The notes under the pieces: model-generated
What the model saw: only the letters and a program-made list of their open reading frames with translations
The model's database searches: none
Told to the model about the DNA's origin: nothing
Program-made: the position numbers and the translations under genes
Shown here: positions 37,384 through 47,699 of the stretch, piece after piece
Position numbering within the stretch: the first letter of the stretch is position 1
How the letters are laid out: each line of letters begins with the position of its first letter
DNA from: Spirometra erinaceieuropaei
Lineage: Eukaryota > Platyhelminthes > Cestoda > Diphyllobothriidea > Diphyllobothriidae
Direction: 5' to 3'
Length of the DNA stretch: 64,000 nt
Assembly: GCA_902702965.1 (NCBI GenBank)
Contig: CACRXP010000019.1
Span: 307,684 to 371,683, forward strand

Positions 37384-38624
37384 TATATCATATTTCCTCT
37401 ACAATTTCCCAGAGGGTCTGACAAGAAAACACAAATAAGAATTCGGCACAATAAACAGCATGGTAGCGCACTACCGCCAGAAGGAGGTTTTCTATTGCTA
37501 ACCGATCCGCAATCAAGGAGGAACCGCTGGGGTGGGAGAAATATCGTTTTTAATATCCACCACAACTGGGGAGCAGTTTTTCTGCTCTAAGGCGGCGGAA
37601 CAACTGAACCCTCCAACTTTAAGAAAGTCCTAGTTGCTGTGCGGTCGCAACGTCTACCAGCAGAGACAGCATTGTCCGTTAATATTTAGACAATTAATAC
37701 TAATCCCTGACTGGATAGACTGTCCAATAAATACTGCGGGTTTCTAGATGTGTCATGTCTGGCGACAGAATCGTATGCGAATTTGAGGGTTCCGGCAAAT
37801 ACACCCCGCTGTTTTCGCTGCTCGTCTGGTATACATTTGCATCTATGATGCACGTGCATTTCTGCATGCAAACTGTCGGTTGATTTATATGCAACTGTCA
37901 TTGACTGTCCGCGTTTCCGACTGTGCCGCGCTTTGTCCGGATATGCTGATAGCATAGAAGCTTCTGTGTCTGGAACGGGTCGTTTAGAGTCGGGTAGATG
38001 AAGAGTCTTGTGTGGAGTTTTCAAAATCGAAACTGCAGGATCTGTAGACTAGTAAAACGTTTTGCCAAAAAGAACGCAAGCTGACAAGTCCCTTGGTACA
38101 GCAGAAAACGTCAATAAGACAAATAAACTCGATGGCAGAAATTGCGTAATTCTTCGCTTTTCGGGGATCGTATAACTGGTATCATCGCTAGTACCTGCCA
38201 TAGGTGGCTTGTGACGAACTACATTTTCGTCGAACGCGCATACGTGGCAGTATTTTAGTCTAAAATGCTGGCGATCTCAAGAACTTCTTTGAAGCGTTTG
38301 CGATAACTTATGTGCCCTCCTTGGCTAGTGTACTATGCTATGAGCACCAGCTGGCTTCTACTGAGACAAGTGTAGCATATACATCGTTTTTCCAAAATAT
38401 TTAAATATGGCTAATGTCTTGTTGAAATTAAAGTGACCCAAAGCTTCGGGTTCAGAAATTAAAGAGCATACTGCATTCACTGAGATGAAAAAAAACGAAA
38501 TAAATTTGCGAGTGAAAATCAATATGAATCTGTGAACTACTTGGGAGACAGGAAGGTTTCATGTGTTGCTCATAACTTTCTTAAAATGTTTATTTACCGC
38601 TAACGTAGCAAATACCTCACTACG
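37384..38624. other. Spacer
   Basis: An open frame at 37686-38024 on the minus strand lacks any recognisable motif. Nothing else is supported. Confidence 0.35.
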
Positions 38625-38775
38625 TTTTCACAGTGGTTAGGAGCGTTTGACTTCTAACAAACAGGCCACATGATCGAGCCCCAGGCGTGTCACATCCCGG
38701 GAGTGGGTACGACTGGCTGACGACGGCTATCAAGTCGAGAACGGCCATTCTTTGTCGGTAATGCTATTTAATTTT
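38625..38775 (+). mobile_element. tRNA-derived SINE copy, degraded hammerhead
   Basis: The head contains CAGTGGTTAGGAGCG (box A) and TGATCGAGCCCC (box B). The body has GACTGG, CTGACGA and a 4-bp stem II (GGCT with AGTC), but GAA is changed to AGA, so the catalytic core is damaged. The copy fades out after about 38770. Confidence 0.65.
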
Positions 38776-41019
38776 TCCGATATTGCTGTCCTCTGAAACC
38801 GTTACGGACGGGATTTAGCAAATACTGCCCCACCCCTGCGCTATCTTCAAAGCAACTAAAATATCTTTCCTCCAAAGGAAACCCTGTGTGAATTCGTTAA
38901 CTTGTACTTTTAATGAGGACGTCGTATACGCCTCACAAGACAACGAGTCACGCTGGTTCATGTCAATGAAAACGCAATTGATCAAAAAGCATTGATTTCC
39001 AACTAGTTTCGCTTTGGCCCTCCTTCTGCTTCCAAAATGATTGAAAAGTCCCAATAAGTAGGAGGCATCGCTGCTGTCACCGAGTAAAATAGGCGTTGTA
39101 ACTGCAAGCCTCCATTTTTATACCCTTACGATCTTCTAGACGTGACTTTCGTCGTTTTAAAGCTTTGTCTGCTGAACAATCTTAAAGGTTTTTTTTATCT
39201 CTTGACATCCCTTTTCAGAAACTGGTGGAAATAAGAAAACCCCTACAGAAAAATACATCCCCTTGGCATCTTGTCAATCTCCGGGGAAAATCTGGTTGGT
39301 CTTAAAGGTTGGGGTTAAGGTTCGGGTCATGCTTTGTGTTAGGACTAAAACTCGGGATTTTACACGAGGCCATCTGTACCACCGAGGTAGTTTCTATTCC
39401 CGTGCCGTATTCCGTATTCTTAGTAAATTTGTAAAGACATCTAGACTAATATTTCCCCTTCTAAGGAGGGAAGATTGTTCCTTTGTCATGTGGAGGTATC
39501 ATTCCTTTATCTGGCAATTTTAATCGCGTGGGTTTATGTTTCCTTGTGCCTTTAGACTTCATGAATTATATATCCTTCACTGACTGGACTGGCAGAATTT
39601 CAATTAACTATTCTGGGCCTGATTGACGCTGAGACCCTGATCCTGCTGGCTTTTTAAAAGTGCGCTTCAAATAGAAGACAACATTGTTAACCAAACCTCG
39701 GGGAAATCAAAGCTCCATCATATTTCTTGTATATTCGTCTGCTCCAGAGTCCCATACGTACTGATGGCCCTACTCCTCTCGATTTTGTGAATGTCGTTCC
39801 GGCTTAAACCATCTGGGAAGTTTTTTGAATTCCCTGTTTGGTATCTGTTATTTTCAGGAGGCGGATGGATTTGATCCCCTCTCCTTGTTCTGAGCTTCAA
39901 GAAGACGAAGAGAACTCACCCAAAAATTTGTCTTGTGAGAAGGTATGAAAGCAGTCACCGACTTAGCAATAGAGGAGATTCTCAGACTGAAAAGACCTTT
40001 TTTTCGTTTTTGCCTCATCCTCGGCTTTTTTCACCTACTCCTGCTGATAGCTTAAAAAATCAAAAGCCCTTCACTGGACAATGATGAATTTGCCGGCTCA
40101 AAAAACTCCAATTTCTCTTCTTTAAAGAATGAGTCCGCTTTGGCCCATAGAGGACATTTCGCTGTCATCAAAGTTTCTTTGTCCAGTGCTTACAGCTGCA
40201 GCCGAGATACGACTTCAAAAGGACCGTGCTTCTGCAGCTCTCGGATCGAGTTTTGTCTCTCTTCTTCCATTGAAATTTTTTCCTGCTTAAATAACACCCA
40301 TTAATGATCGTTTAGTTAAAATAGTGTCGTTTTTGCACTGCAAGAATCAATCCTATCCCTGAAAGTCTGGCAAATGTCATCGTAAATTCCTATTCCCAGT
40401 ATTCTGTTTACTCGTACGTTTTTATTTCGCTAAACGAGTTGTTCTAGAGACCATCATCTTATTCTTCTCCATTTCCTCCGGAGCCCTGCAAATTGTGAAT
40501 AAATCCAGGTGCAGTTCTTTAGACGTCGTTAATCTTGTGGACCGCACGACTTAGACTTGGTTCTCGACAAGGGCTGCGCTTTCATGCATGTATATTCTTT
40601 GGTTACTTCACTGTCATGTGATCATTCATACCCCCTTTATTTTAAAGCGCCTTTTAAGAACATGCGTAAAAATGTCCATGACATACACTGTAAACACTAC
40701 AATCGGCGCCCTTATATTGGCAGTCTATAGGCTCATATACTCTCCACCTTCTCCTTCGTTGCTCTTCCAGCATCCTTTCCTCCCTTTCTAGTCTCTCTTT
40801 TGTCGCCCGCTCCTAAAAACTATGGGTTTTTTAATAAATAGATCTTCGTTTTTACCGTTTTCACTCCCTATCTCGTGATTAGATTGCTTCGAAAGCATCC
40901 AGCCAAATGCTCCAGCACGAATTCCATTATATTTTCCGTCCTAATTTGCTCATTGAAACGTTTTTTAGCATGTGGTAACACCGAAACGGGCAGCAGAAAT
41001 AATTAAATCGGCTTGCGAT
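38776..41019. other. Spacer
   Basis: No gene recognised. The G-rich patch at 39300-39360 is noted under the telomere-like repeat. Confidence 0.35.
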
Positions 41020-41760
41020 TTAAAAGGACAACTTAGGCGGTGTTCTCAGATTGATCATCGGGCAACGCAGTCTCAAGGTCTTACAGTCCTGCCATGATGA
41101 CGGCTATTGAATGAGCTCCCTTCAGGCTACCTGCATAACCACACTTGGAAGAAAATGATTATTCGTGCAGTAGAATTTGGCTCATTGATTTTCGATGCTC
41201 TCATGAATTCAATTGTGTTTTAAAGAAAATATGTACATGATTTTTTCTTCTGCGTATTTGAAAAAACGGCGTCCTCTTTGCATTTTCACTCGAAAAAAAA
41301 TAGTGTCTTTTGGTTAAAAAAATGCTTTTTTAAGTCTATGATAAATTTGAACCCGATAAGCAGTTGCAGTTGCGCCTAACGTTTTTATTCTGCATGCCGA
41401 ATACTTACCCCTTTTAACGAAAAGCACACATTTTTCTATGTTGTTGTCAAAGCGTATGAACCGTGTTATATACCAAATAAACAGTACTAGCAAAAAGACG
41501 GGTACGATGCTGTATACATGAACATTTCGCGGTCTTTAAAAATGTCATAATATCAAACTTTTAAAACCGAAACATAATTTTCATTTGGGTACTGAATTTG
41601 TTGAAGATGGGATTCGCTATCAGTCCAATATAGGAAAAACCATTTTTGTGCGTGCCTTCTATTCACCAGACTTGAAATGTTATAGGCACCGAAAATCAAC
41701 GGGGAAACTCGTACTACTTAAGTAACCACTTTGTAAATTCCACAGACAGGTGACATGTAC
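41020..41760. mobile_element. Degraded foldback-family copy F4
   Basis: Interior blocks of the foldback family occur in opposing orientation. The left arm has ACTTAGGCGG with GATTATCATCGGGC-like text and TTGATTTTCGATG; the right arm has TATAGGCACCGAAAATCAAC. The ends are too mutated to fix, so the coordinates are approximate. Confidence 0.4.
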
Positions 41761-41963
41761 AGCGTCTGAGACTGCGCTGACGTCGGGCGGTTATACTGAA
41801 TGATGCTCTGCTCCTTGCAACTTCGACGTCACCAAGCGTGACTACGGCCGCAGTCATACGTTCAAAGAGCGACCTCAGGACGGTATTCAGACGTTCCCCC
41901 CTAGCTTACTTGGAGGTCGTTGTGCCTACATGGCACTACTTTACTGCGCATGTTCCATTACCA

Positions 41964-42017
41964 GATCGGTGAGCGCCCATCTGTCATAATTGATATTCCC
42001 GATCACAACCTACAGGA
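41964..42017 (+). mobile_element. SINE tail fragment
   Basis: Matches the 3' end of the SINE unit (ATCGGTGAGCGCCCATCTG, then GATATTCCCGATCACAACC). It directly precedes the next unit's head, a tandem arrangement. Confidence 0.6.
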
Positions 42018-42310
42018 CAACGGGCCCGTGGCTCAATGGTAGAGCGTCAAACTCCATGACCAAAGATCCTGGGTTCGAATCTCAAGTGATCCACATTTGG
42101 GGTTGGGTATGACTGGCTGGTGACGACTAATAAGCCAGAAATGGTCATTCCGGTCTCCCTTATTTTTGTCGGTACTGTCTCATTCCGTCTATTACTAGTC
42201 GCTGGGCGACTGCCTGCGAGGGTTCTTGTATGAGCCCAACGGAACGCGCATGTTTCGTAACCTGAGCGGCGAGCGCCCATCTGCCATAACTTTACAGTGC
42301 GTTTTCAGTC
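42018..42310 (+). mobile_element. tRNA-derived SINE unit with mutated hammerhead
   Basis: The tRNA-like head has a good box A (TGGCTCAATGGTAGAGCG) and box B (GGGTTCGAATC). Its anticodon-region text differs from the 44.8- and 63.1-kb heads. The body follows with the hammerhead region at 42111-42155. Here core A6 is G (CUGGUGA), while stem I (GACUGG with CCGGUC), stem III (AUGGUCAU) and GAA remain. It ends with the shared tail GAGCGCCCATCTGCCATAA. Confidence 0.75.
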
Positions 42311-43158
42311 GCCGAATGCGATTTCTCATCATCGTCGCAGCTGCAAGCAGGCGTCTTCCCACTGTGAGCGGTTACTTTGTTTAAACGCCATTCGTGTGAA
42401 GTAAACGAATTACACCAACCCTGGGAAGCACCGCCGTAGACAATAAGCTCCAGTTGACAGTGACCAGTTCGAGCGCATCTGCTGCTGTCAGTCAGATCTA
42501 CCCATAACGATTCAGTCATTCACTGCTCTTCGCACTGCGACCACTTTCAAACGTTGCAGGTTGTCGCGCTACTAAAAAACTGTGATCGTCCGTATTCCAA
42601 ACTGAAGTAAGAACAGTGCTCAGACGTCGGTCCTATGTAGCCGTATGAGGACGGCCAGCTTTACCTTGGGTATTCTATCTGGCCGAGTGACTGTGACTAG
42701 GAGGACATTTTAGCAATTTTAGTGATGGCTGGACATTATTTTTGGAGTTTCCTGTACTCAGTGCCCGAGACTTTCCAAAAAATACGATATTTTTAAATGC
42801 TTTTGTTAGCTTTCATTCTACCACAGATGGCTTTACTATCTCGGTTTCGCTACCGAGCTCTTAGTTGTTATCCAGCATTAATGAGGAAGGTACTCTTTAA
42901 GATGATGGCAGTCATTTTTGTAGTCCCAGAACAACTTGCTGTTGAGCGATCAATTCACCTACAGCCTACTAGCACGCCACTGGCTTCGCGTTTGCCGTAA
43001 ACCTGCCCTCACAAAAGAAAATCAGCACTCATGGCAAAGGTTCTGGGGCGAGAAAACATACGCGTTCCAATGAGCGCAACACAGGCAAGGCTACCCCAGA
43101 GTTAAATTATTATGTGATCTGTCAATAGAGGCGAAGAGACGAGTCCCAGGAAGCAGTC
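42311..43158. other. Spacer
   Basis: No gene recognised. Confidence 0.35.
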
Positions 43159-43545
43159 TTCAATAAGGAGACACAAGGGACAATGGCTTTATTAGCCTGA
43201 CGTTTCGGATTCCTGCCCGAACCCATCCTCAGAGACAAAAAACCAGACAGGGGTAGTTCATACACAAGGGGCTGCAGTGTCTATAGCACGCGTTCGCCAT
43301 GCTACCGCATACCTGTAAATATTCACTGTCCCCCCCCCCCTTCATCACGGATCGTTACACTTGGTGTGCTGACTGTTTGATGACCGACATTCGCGTCGTT
43401 AATTGCTGCAATCTCATCACGTCCGTTGAATGTTGGTGTGATGATTGATCTACCATCCGAAGGACCGACCCTGGCGTTGGGAAAAGTGTTCACCTGTGCG
43501 CTTCCCGAGTGGCTAATAACTCCGCCTATACGAAGTCTCAGCACC
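43159..43545 (-). mobile_element. PLE-A 3' fragment with intact hammerhead
   Basis: Minus-strand copy: terminal block, AATAAA region, hammerhead motif, then a coding tail (43323-43544) with VGHQTVSTP and similar text. It is truncated at about 43545, where the opposite-strand terminus starts. Confidence 0.7.
43195..43236 (-). ncRNA. Hammerhead ribozyme-like motif of PLE-A, intact core
   Basis: Minus strand: CUGAGGA (43232-43226) fits CUGANGA. One unpaired U is followed by stem II GGGUUC with GAAUCC (one G-U), then GAAACGUC (43206-43199). Stem I is GUCU with AGGC. As at 5036, stem III is the palindrome ACGU and would need a dimer. Confidence 0.65.
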
Positions 43546-43645
43546 CCTATCTGCTGTTGTCTCTGATGATGTGTTCCAGCGAGAATTCGAAAGGTTAGGC
43601 TAGTTAAGCTCTTGTCCCAGCGATCGTGTCTCCTTCTTCAATTGT
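43546..43645 (+). mobile_element. PLE-A terminus in inverted orientation
   Basis: A plus-strand terminal region directly abuts the minus copy. CUGAUGA is intact, but stem II and the GAAACGUC block (here GAAAGGUU) are mutated. It ends with CGATCGTGTCTCCTTCTTCA. Confidence 0.65.
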
Positions 43646-43719
43646 GTAGCCTAGTTATAATGCTAAACGTTCGATCGGAGCACGTTTCCGTTGGTTCCCT
43701 CAAGTCACACTAGGATCAA

Positions 43720-43905
43720 GCTGATGGAAAAAAACGTACCGCCCTCTCGGCACTGTGAAGTAGAAGCCAAAACTTGCAGAAAATCTGTCGACTGTGCAAA
43801 CCGCTTATCACGTCGTCCATCCTACTTCCCCAACTGCTTCTGGTGTTTGGATTGTTCTTCATGCGTGGATATGACTAACAATAATACAGAACAGGGTCTC
43901 TGAGT
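43720..43905 (+). repeat. Dispersed repeat, first of two local copies
   Basis: Aligns with 44090-44245. Shared blocks include GGAAAAAAACGTACC, AAACTTGCAGAAAAT and TGTCGACTGTGCA. The family is not identified. Confidence 0.5.
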
Positions 43906-44078
43906 AGGTATAAAGCCCCATTCAATACGCATCGCAGTACTGCTGTTCCCAGACCAATAACCGAGACAGTTCAACTGCCGTTACTGAAGCGTCCTCAAGA
44001 AAGAATCAAGAGGACTGGAGGCGGAATACGATGCAGGTGGCTAGTGCGGCGTGAGTCTGCGCATAGGCGCGCTGCTAT
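43905..44078 (+). repeat. Dispersed GC-rich repeat, copy 1 of 3
   Basis: Shares blocks with 45010-45245 and 52690-52810: CCGAGACAGTTCAAC, GCAGGTGGCTAGTGCGGCG and TGAGTCTGCG. The family is not identified. Confidence 0.5.
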
Positions 44079-44089
44079 CGCTCGTAGTT

Positions 44090-44290
44090 CCTGGTTGGAA
44101 AAAACGTATCGGCTCCTTGAGCATCGTGAAGCGGACGCTCAAACTTGCAGAAAATATGTTGACTGCACAGACTGCTGACCATGTCTTCTAGGTGTCCGTC
44201 TTACTCGCCCTCGACTGCTACTCGTGGTCGAGTTTGGGAGAGCAGCGCGCAAAGGCACACATCCTCAGGCTGAGTTGCGTTGATGTATCT
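44090..44290 (+). repeat. Dispersed repeat, second of two local copies
   Basis: Diverged direct duplicate of 43720-43905, about 370 bp downstream. Confidence 0.5.
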
Positions 44291-44367
44291 GATGTTGTTT
44301 AAGTAAATAGTACCTTAGCGTCCCCTCATTTTCTGCGCACTTAACTAATCTTCCCAAGTTCGCATTG

Positions 44368-44608
44368 GTAGGGAGCGCTCACCGATCGTTCATACGGAAA
44401 TCACTCGTCCCATTGTGCTGTCCGGGCTCTCTCTCTCTCTCTCGAGCCGAATCAGCAGCCGCACAGCGGCACATAATATAGGCAGAACGGTGTTACCGAC
44501 AAAGACTGGGGAGACTGGAATGGCCATTTTTGGCTTATTAGCCGTCGTCAGCCAGTCATACCCAACCCCGAAGTGTGGAACACCTGGGGATCGAACTCGC
44601 GACCACAC
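44368..44608 (-). mobile_element. SINE copy forming the left arm of an inverted pair
   Basis: Minus-strand SINE body with its hammerhead region at 44513-44557. Stem I (GACUGG with CCAGUC), CUGACGA and stem II are perfect, but the G of GAA is A. Part of a tRNA-like head (box B, GATCGAACTC) forms the hinge between the arms. A (CT)n stretch lies at 44428-44441. Confidence 0.75.
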
Positions 44609-44839
44609 TTCGGGGTTAAGTATGACTGGCTGACGACGGCTAATAAGCCAGAAATGGGCATTCCAGTCATCCTTGTCTTTGGCGGTAATAACATGCTGCC
44701 TATATCACGCGCCGCTGTGCGACTGCTGGTTGGGCTTGAGAGAGCCTGTAAGGCACAACGAAAGGATTGAGTTCCGTAAAAACGATCGGTGAGCGTCCTG
44801 CTACCATTGTATATTCCCGGTCGAAGTCGATAGGACAAC
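44605..44839 (+). mobile_element. SINE copy forming the right arm of the inverted pair
   Basis: Plus-strand SINE body and tail, the reverse complement of 44370-44580 over about 210 bp, with a hinge of about 26 nt. It ends in the shared tail (ACGATCGGTGAGCG) and then runs straight into the tRNA-like head of the next unit at 44840. The pair is thus inverted to the left and tandem to the right. Confidence 0.75.
44624..44668 (+). ncRNA. SINE-embedded hammerhead ribozyme-like motif (best copy)
   Basis: In order: stem I GACUGG (44624-44629); core CUGACGA (44630-44636); a C/A mismatch; stem II GGCU and AGCC closed by AAUA; GAA (44651-44653); stem III AUGGGCAU, a near-palindrome; cleavage nucleotide U17 (44662); and CCAGUC (44663-44668) closing a perfect 6-bp stem I. 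All residues of the hammerhead core are present. The 10.1/11.1 pair, normally G-C, is C/A, so activity may be low or need stacking help. The elements are seen in the sequence; function is inferred. Confidence 0.65.
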
Positions 44840-45010
44840 GGGCCCGTGGCCCAGTGGTCAGCGGCGTTTGACTTCTAGCTAACAGGTCGCGAGTTCGAGC
44901 CCCAGGTGTTCGACACTTCGGGTTGGGTATGACTGGCTGACGACGGCTAATAAACCCGAAATGGCCATTCTAGTCTCCCTTGTCTTTGTCGGTAATAACG
45001 AAAGCGTGCA
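44840..45010 (+). mobile_element. Tandem SINE unit, 3'-truncated
   Basis: tRNA-like head with box A (GTGGCCCAGTGGTCAGCGG) and box B (GAGTTCGAGCCCC), then the hammerhead region, then the body cut off after GTCGGTAATAACG. It follows directly on the previous unit's tail. Confidence 0.8.
44931..44975 (+). ncRNA. SINE-embedded hammerhead ribozyme-like motif
   Basis: Stem I GACUGG (44931-44936) with CUAGUC (44970-44975), six pairs including one G-U; CUGACGA (44937-44943); stem II GGCU/AACC with one mismatch; GAA (44958-44960); palindromic stem III AUGGCCAU (44961-44968); U17 at 44969. Cleavage here and at 44662 would release a 307-nt unit. Confidence 0.6.
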
Positions 45011-45046
45011 CCTTGGAACCCACTTTTTCATGCGTGGATATGGCTA

Positions 45047-45086
<40 letters not shown>

Positions 45087-45245
45087 CAACTTCTGGTGGG
45101 GCCTAAAGCTCCATTCTATGCGCACCGCAGTACGTCCGTTCCCAGGCCAACCGCGACAGTTCAACCGTCGTCACCGACGACTGGAGACCGAATTTGTCGC
45201 AGGTGGCTGGCGCGGCGTGAGTCTGCGTCTAGGCGTGCCACCAAT
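45010..45245 (+). repeat. Dispersed GC-rich repeat, copy 2 of 3
   Basis: Shares TTTTCATGCGTGGATATGGC, CGACAGTTCAACCGTCG and CAGGTGGCTGGCGCGGCGTG with the copy at 43.9 kb. It is interrupted by a TA microsatellite. Confidence 0.5.
45050..45082. repeat. (TA)n microsatellite
   Basis: About 16 TA dinucleotides inside the dispersed repeat. Confidence 0.95.
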
Positions 45246-45927
45246 CCAGTAACGCATGCTGTACTCTGATGTGGCATCAGTGTTGGTCCACGCGACCCTT
45301 AGTGCGGGGGATGAAGCCCAAGAAACAAAGTAGGATTCATCCAGTGCTGGAGATCTACGCCCGTTATTCGCACCTGCTTTCAAGCAGTTACAGTAGCGTA
45401 GCTACGGTGCTGAGTACTGATCACAGTTAGAGTTAGGGGTCAGGTGGAACCAGTGGGGCATAATCATCCAGTGTGACTACACCCTCCAAGGTGGCTAGCC
45501 AACTCTAAGGCGGCCCAGACATCGCCCCGCAAATGACATCAAGAGACACGAACGCAGGTGACATAATCAAAGCACCTGTAGATATATATATAATAGCGCA
45601 ACAGTAAGACCTATGGTGTGTCAGTAAGCGATAAGACAGGCAAATGCATCGGAGGCGATGAGACACCGAGACCAAGGGTTGGAGGGGGGGGGGGGGCAAG
45701 AATAACGACAGAAAATAGTTTCTCGCGATCGGGGATTGGGGGGGAGGGAGGGGTGATGAAAGACCATATTAAGTGGAAAGGAGAAGTCAACAGGCGGACG
45801 GGGAGAGGCGCGGTGACAGAACATGAAATACAAGTCGGGAGGGAGAGAAGCAGGGTGAAAGGTGACTCTATCAGCACACAAGGCGGTGCGACGAACAAAA
45901 CTCCCTAAGAAGTGTCCCGCATGAGAC
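45246..45927. other. Region downstream of the ankyrin gene
   Basis: G-rich runs (45686-45697, 45737-45752) and small open frames on both strands that mirror each other. I saw no TTTATT within this stretch that would mark the ankyrin gene's poly(A) site. Its 3' UTR presumably starts at 45927 and runs downward. Confidence 0.35.
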
Positions 45928-46158
45928 CTAGGCCGGCATGGAAATCTCGTCGGTGGCAAGTCGAGCTGGAGGCGGTGATGACGTGTTCGTATGACGCTGG
46001 GGGACGGGGGTACCGGTTTCGGAGGAGGACGAGACGTCATCGTCCTCCTCGTCGGTGGAGACGTCGCCATTGGATAGGACTTCTGGGTAATAGGCGTCGG
46101 GTCGAAGTGCCTCAGCCAGCTCTGCGTGCTGGGTAACCATAAAGGGCATATTGCCATG
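45928..46158 (-). CDS. Ankyrin-repeat protein, C-terminal exon
   Basis: The minus-strand exon starts after TACTTTCACAG (acceptor AG at 46160-46159) and continues in phase 0 from the upstream exon. It ends at TAG (45930-45928) after 76 codons. It begins HGNMPFMVTQHAELAEAL, which completes the ankyrin stack as a capping half-repeat. Then comes an acidic/serine-rich disordered tail (VSTDEEDDDVSSSSETG) and a proline-rich end. The cap GxMP followed by a short helix and an acidic stretch resembles vertebrate ANKRD40 at the equivalent place. I treat that as a resemblance, not an assignment. The intron before it is only 114 bp. Confidence 0.7.
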   Translation of the reverse strand, partial: HGNMPFMVTQHAELAEALRPDAYYPEVLSNGDVSTDEEDDDVSSSSETGTPVPQRHTNTSSPPPARLATDEISMPA

Positions 46159-46272
46159 CTGTGAAAGTACAATGCATGCAAATAAGTGGATAGCAACTTT
46201 AGCCGCCAAAATTTAGTCCAATAAAGGCAGTAACCGCAGCAAGGCTGCTACAAAGCAGATTGAGTGACTTAC

Positions 46273-46371
46273 CGCGTCTTTGGCTCTTCGGTTGGCGCCA
46301 CCTTTCAGAAGAGCGCAAACAACGTCAACGTGGCCTCGTTGAGCTGCCCAATGGAGACTAGTCCAATTATT
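46273..46371 (-). CDS. Ankyrin-repeat protein, exon encoding one repeat
   Basis: The exon is exactly 99 bp, phase 0 at both ends, with acceptor CTAG (AG at 46373-46372) and donor GTAAGT (46272-46267). Its 33 codons are one complete ankyrin repeat: WTSLHWAAQRGHVDVV and ALLKGGANRRAKDA. These match the family pattern TxLHxAAxxGHxxVVxxLLxxGAN. Ankyrin repeats mediate protein-protein binding; the partner cannot be told. The repeat follows directly on the one encoded at 50021-50119 and precedes the capping exon. Confidence 0.85.
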
Positions 46372-46419
46372 CTAGATCGGAAATACCAACAGCGTAAGGG
46401 CGCACGCATGTATGTATAT

Positions 46420-46651
46420 GCATGTCAAGTGGACGTTTGACCCTCACTGTTGTGGTTAGGATCTCACTCGATCCCATTCTGTCCGTCCGCCAGCTTGCTA
46501 CTGGCGACAACGAACGCTGTGTCAGAGGACACATACCACATATAATACATAAGCATCTCGCTAAGAGTGCACCAGGCCAGACGCAGACAGCTGTTTCACG
46601 GTCGTTACCGATCATCAGTACGTCATAGGCCTTATGAAGTGAGGTATATAA
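46420..46651 (+). repeat. Tandem duplication, unit 1 (232 bp)
   Basis: Begins GCATGTCAAGTGGACG and is repeated immediately downstream with few differences. The main difference is in a short block near TCTGTCCGTCCGCC, which is TTTTTCCCCCC in unit 2. Confidence 0.9.
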
Positions 46652-46880
46652 GCATGTCAAGTGGGCGTTTGACCCTCACTGTTGTGGTTAGGATCTCACT
46701 CGATCCCATTTTTCCCCCCTAGCTTGCTACTGGCGACAACGAACGCTGTGTCATAGGACACATACCACATATAATACATGAGCAGCTCGCTAAGAGTGCA
46801 AGAAGCCAGACGCAGACAGCTGTTTCACGGTCGTTACCGATCATCAGTACGTCATAGGCCTTATGAAGTGAGGTATATAA
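46652..46880 (+). repeat. Tandem duplication, unit 2 (229 bp)
   Basis: Second unit, ending where a third GCATGTATG starts and then diverges. Confidence 0.9.
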
Positions 46881-47699
46881 GCATGTATGTATACAATGCG
46901 TGACCTAACTCATGGAAGGTGTCGAAATCTACGAATGACTGCCAATCACTCGCAAACCGACACCGATTCATGGATCTGATATTCATGTTAATTAAGTACA
47001 AAAAAGCACCATCCACCACACCATAAAACGCTCAGGCAAACGGTTGAGTGAGTTCTCCAGTAGGCCGGTAACAATCCTGGGCACGACAGCTACTGCATCA
47101 TGACTATTTAAAAGCGTCTTCGGTCGGTTATGGTGATAAAACAATGCGCTAGATGTAAGCAGGAACCGCACTCTCTCTCTCTCTCCCCCCTCGTTCGTCT
47201 CCCAGTGAAGCCAACTGCAAATGAGATTCGGCACAGCAGCTGATGTATCGCGAGGCACCTTCCTCCCCCCCTGTAGCTCGTGTCGCGCGTATATGCAACC
47301 GTACCGCCTCAACGGCAGTGCCCGGTGCATGAAAGGCAGAGGAGTTTTGAAAAAAAAACTCCCTATGCAAGTGGCACTAACAGGAGTTTGGAGTGAGTAA
47401 GTGTGCGCTGGTAAAGGCATCTTTTAGCGCAAATAGGACGGAGCGTGCGAAGGTGGCAAGTCGGTAATGCGCAATTAACTGGCAACTGCGCGCGGCAGAA
47501 CAAAGTGCTCCTGTCTTTGGGTTTTTCTGACGACAGCGCTGTGCGCCCGGTGCAGTAAGCCCTAAAGAGCATAAACTCAACCCAAAACCACAAGGGAAAT
47601 CGGCCCCACTCTGTTTGACTGACTGTGGCTATGTACTTGGTTTTTTAGCATACAAGTGCAACGACTGTGACCGGTAGAAATATATGCGGAAAAAGTGCC

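Noticed and set aside
45621..46196. 191-codon minus-strand frame overlapping the ankyrin C-terminal exon
   Set aside because: It is a shadow: the phase-0 continuation from the ankyrin repeat exon uses the other frame, which has the capping motif and acidic tail.
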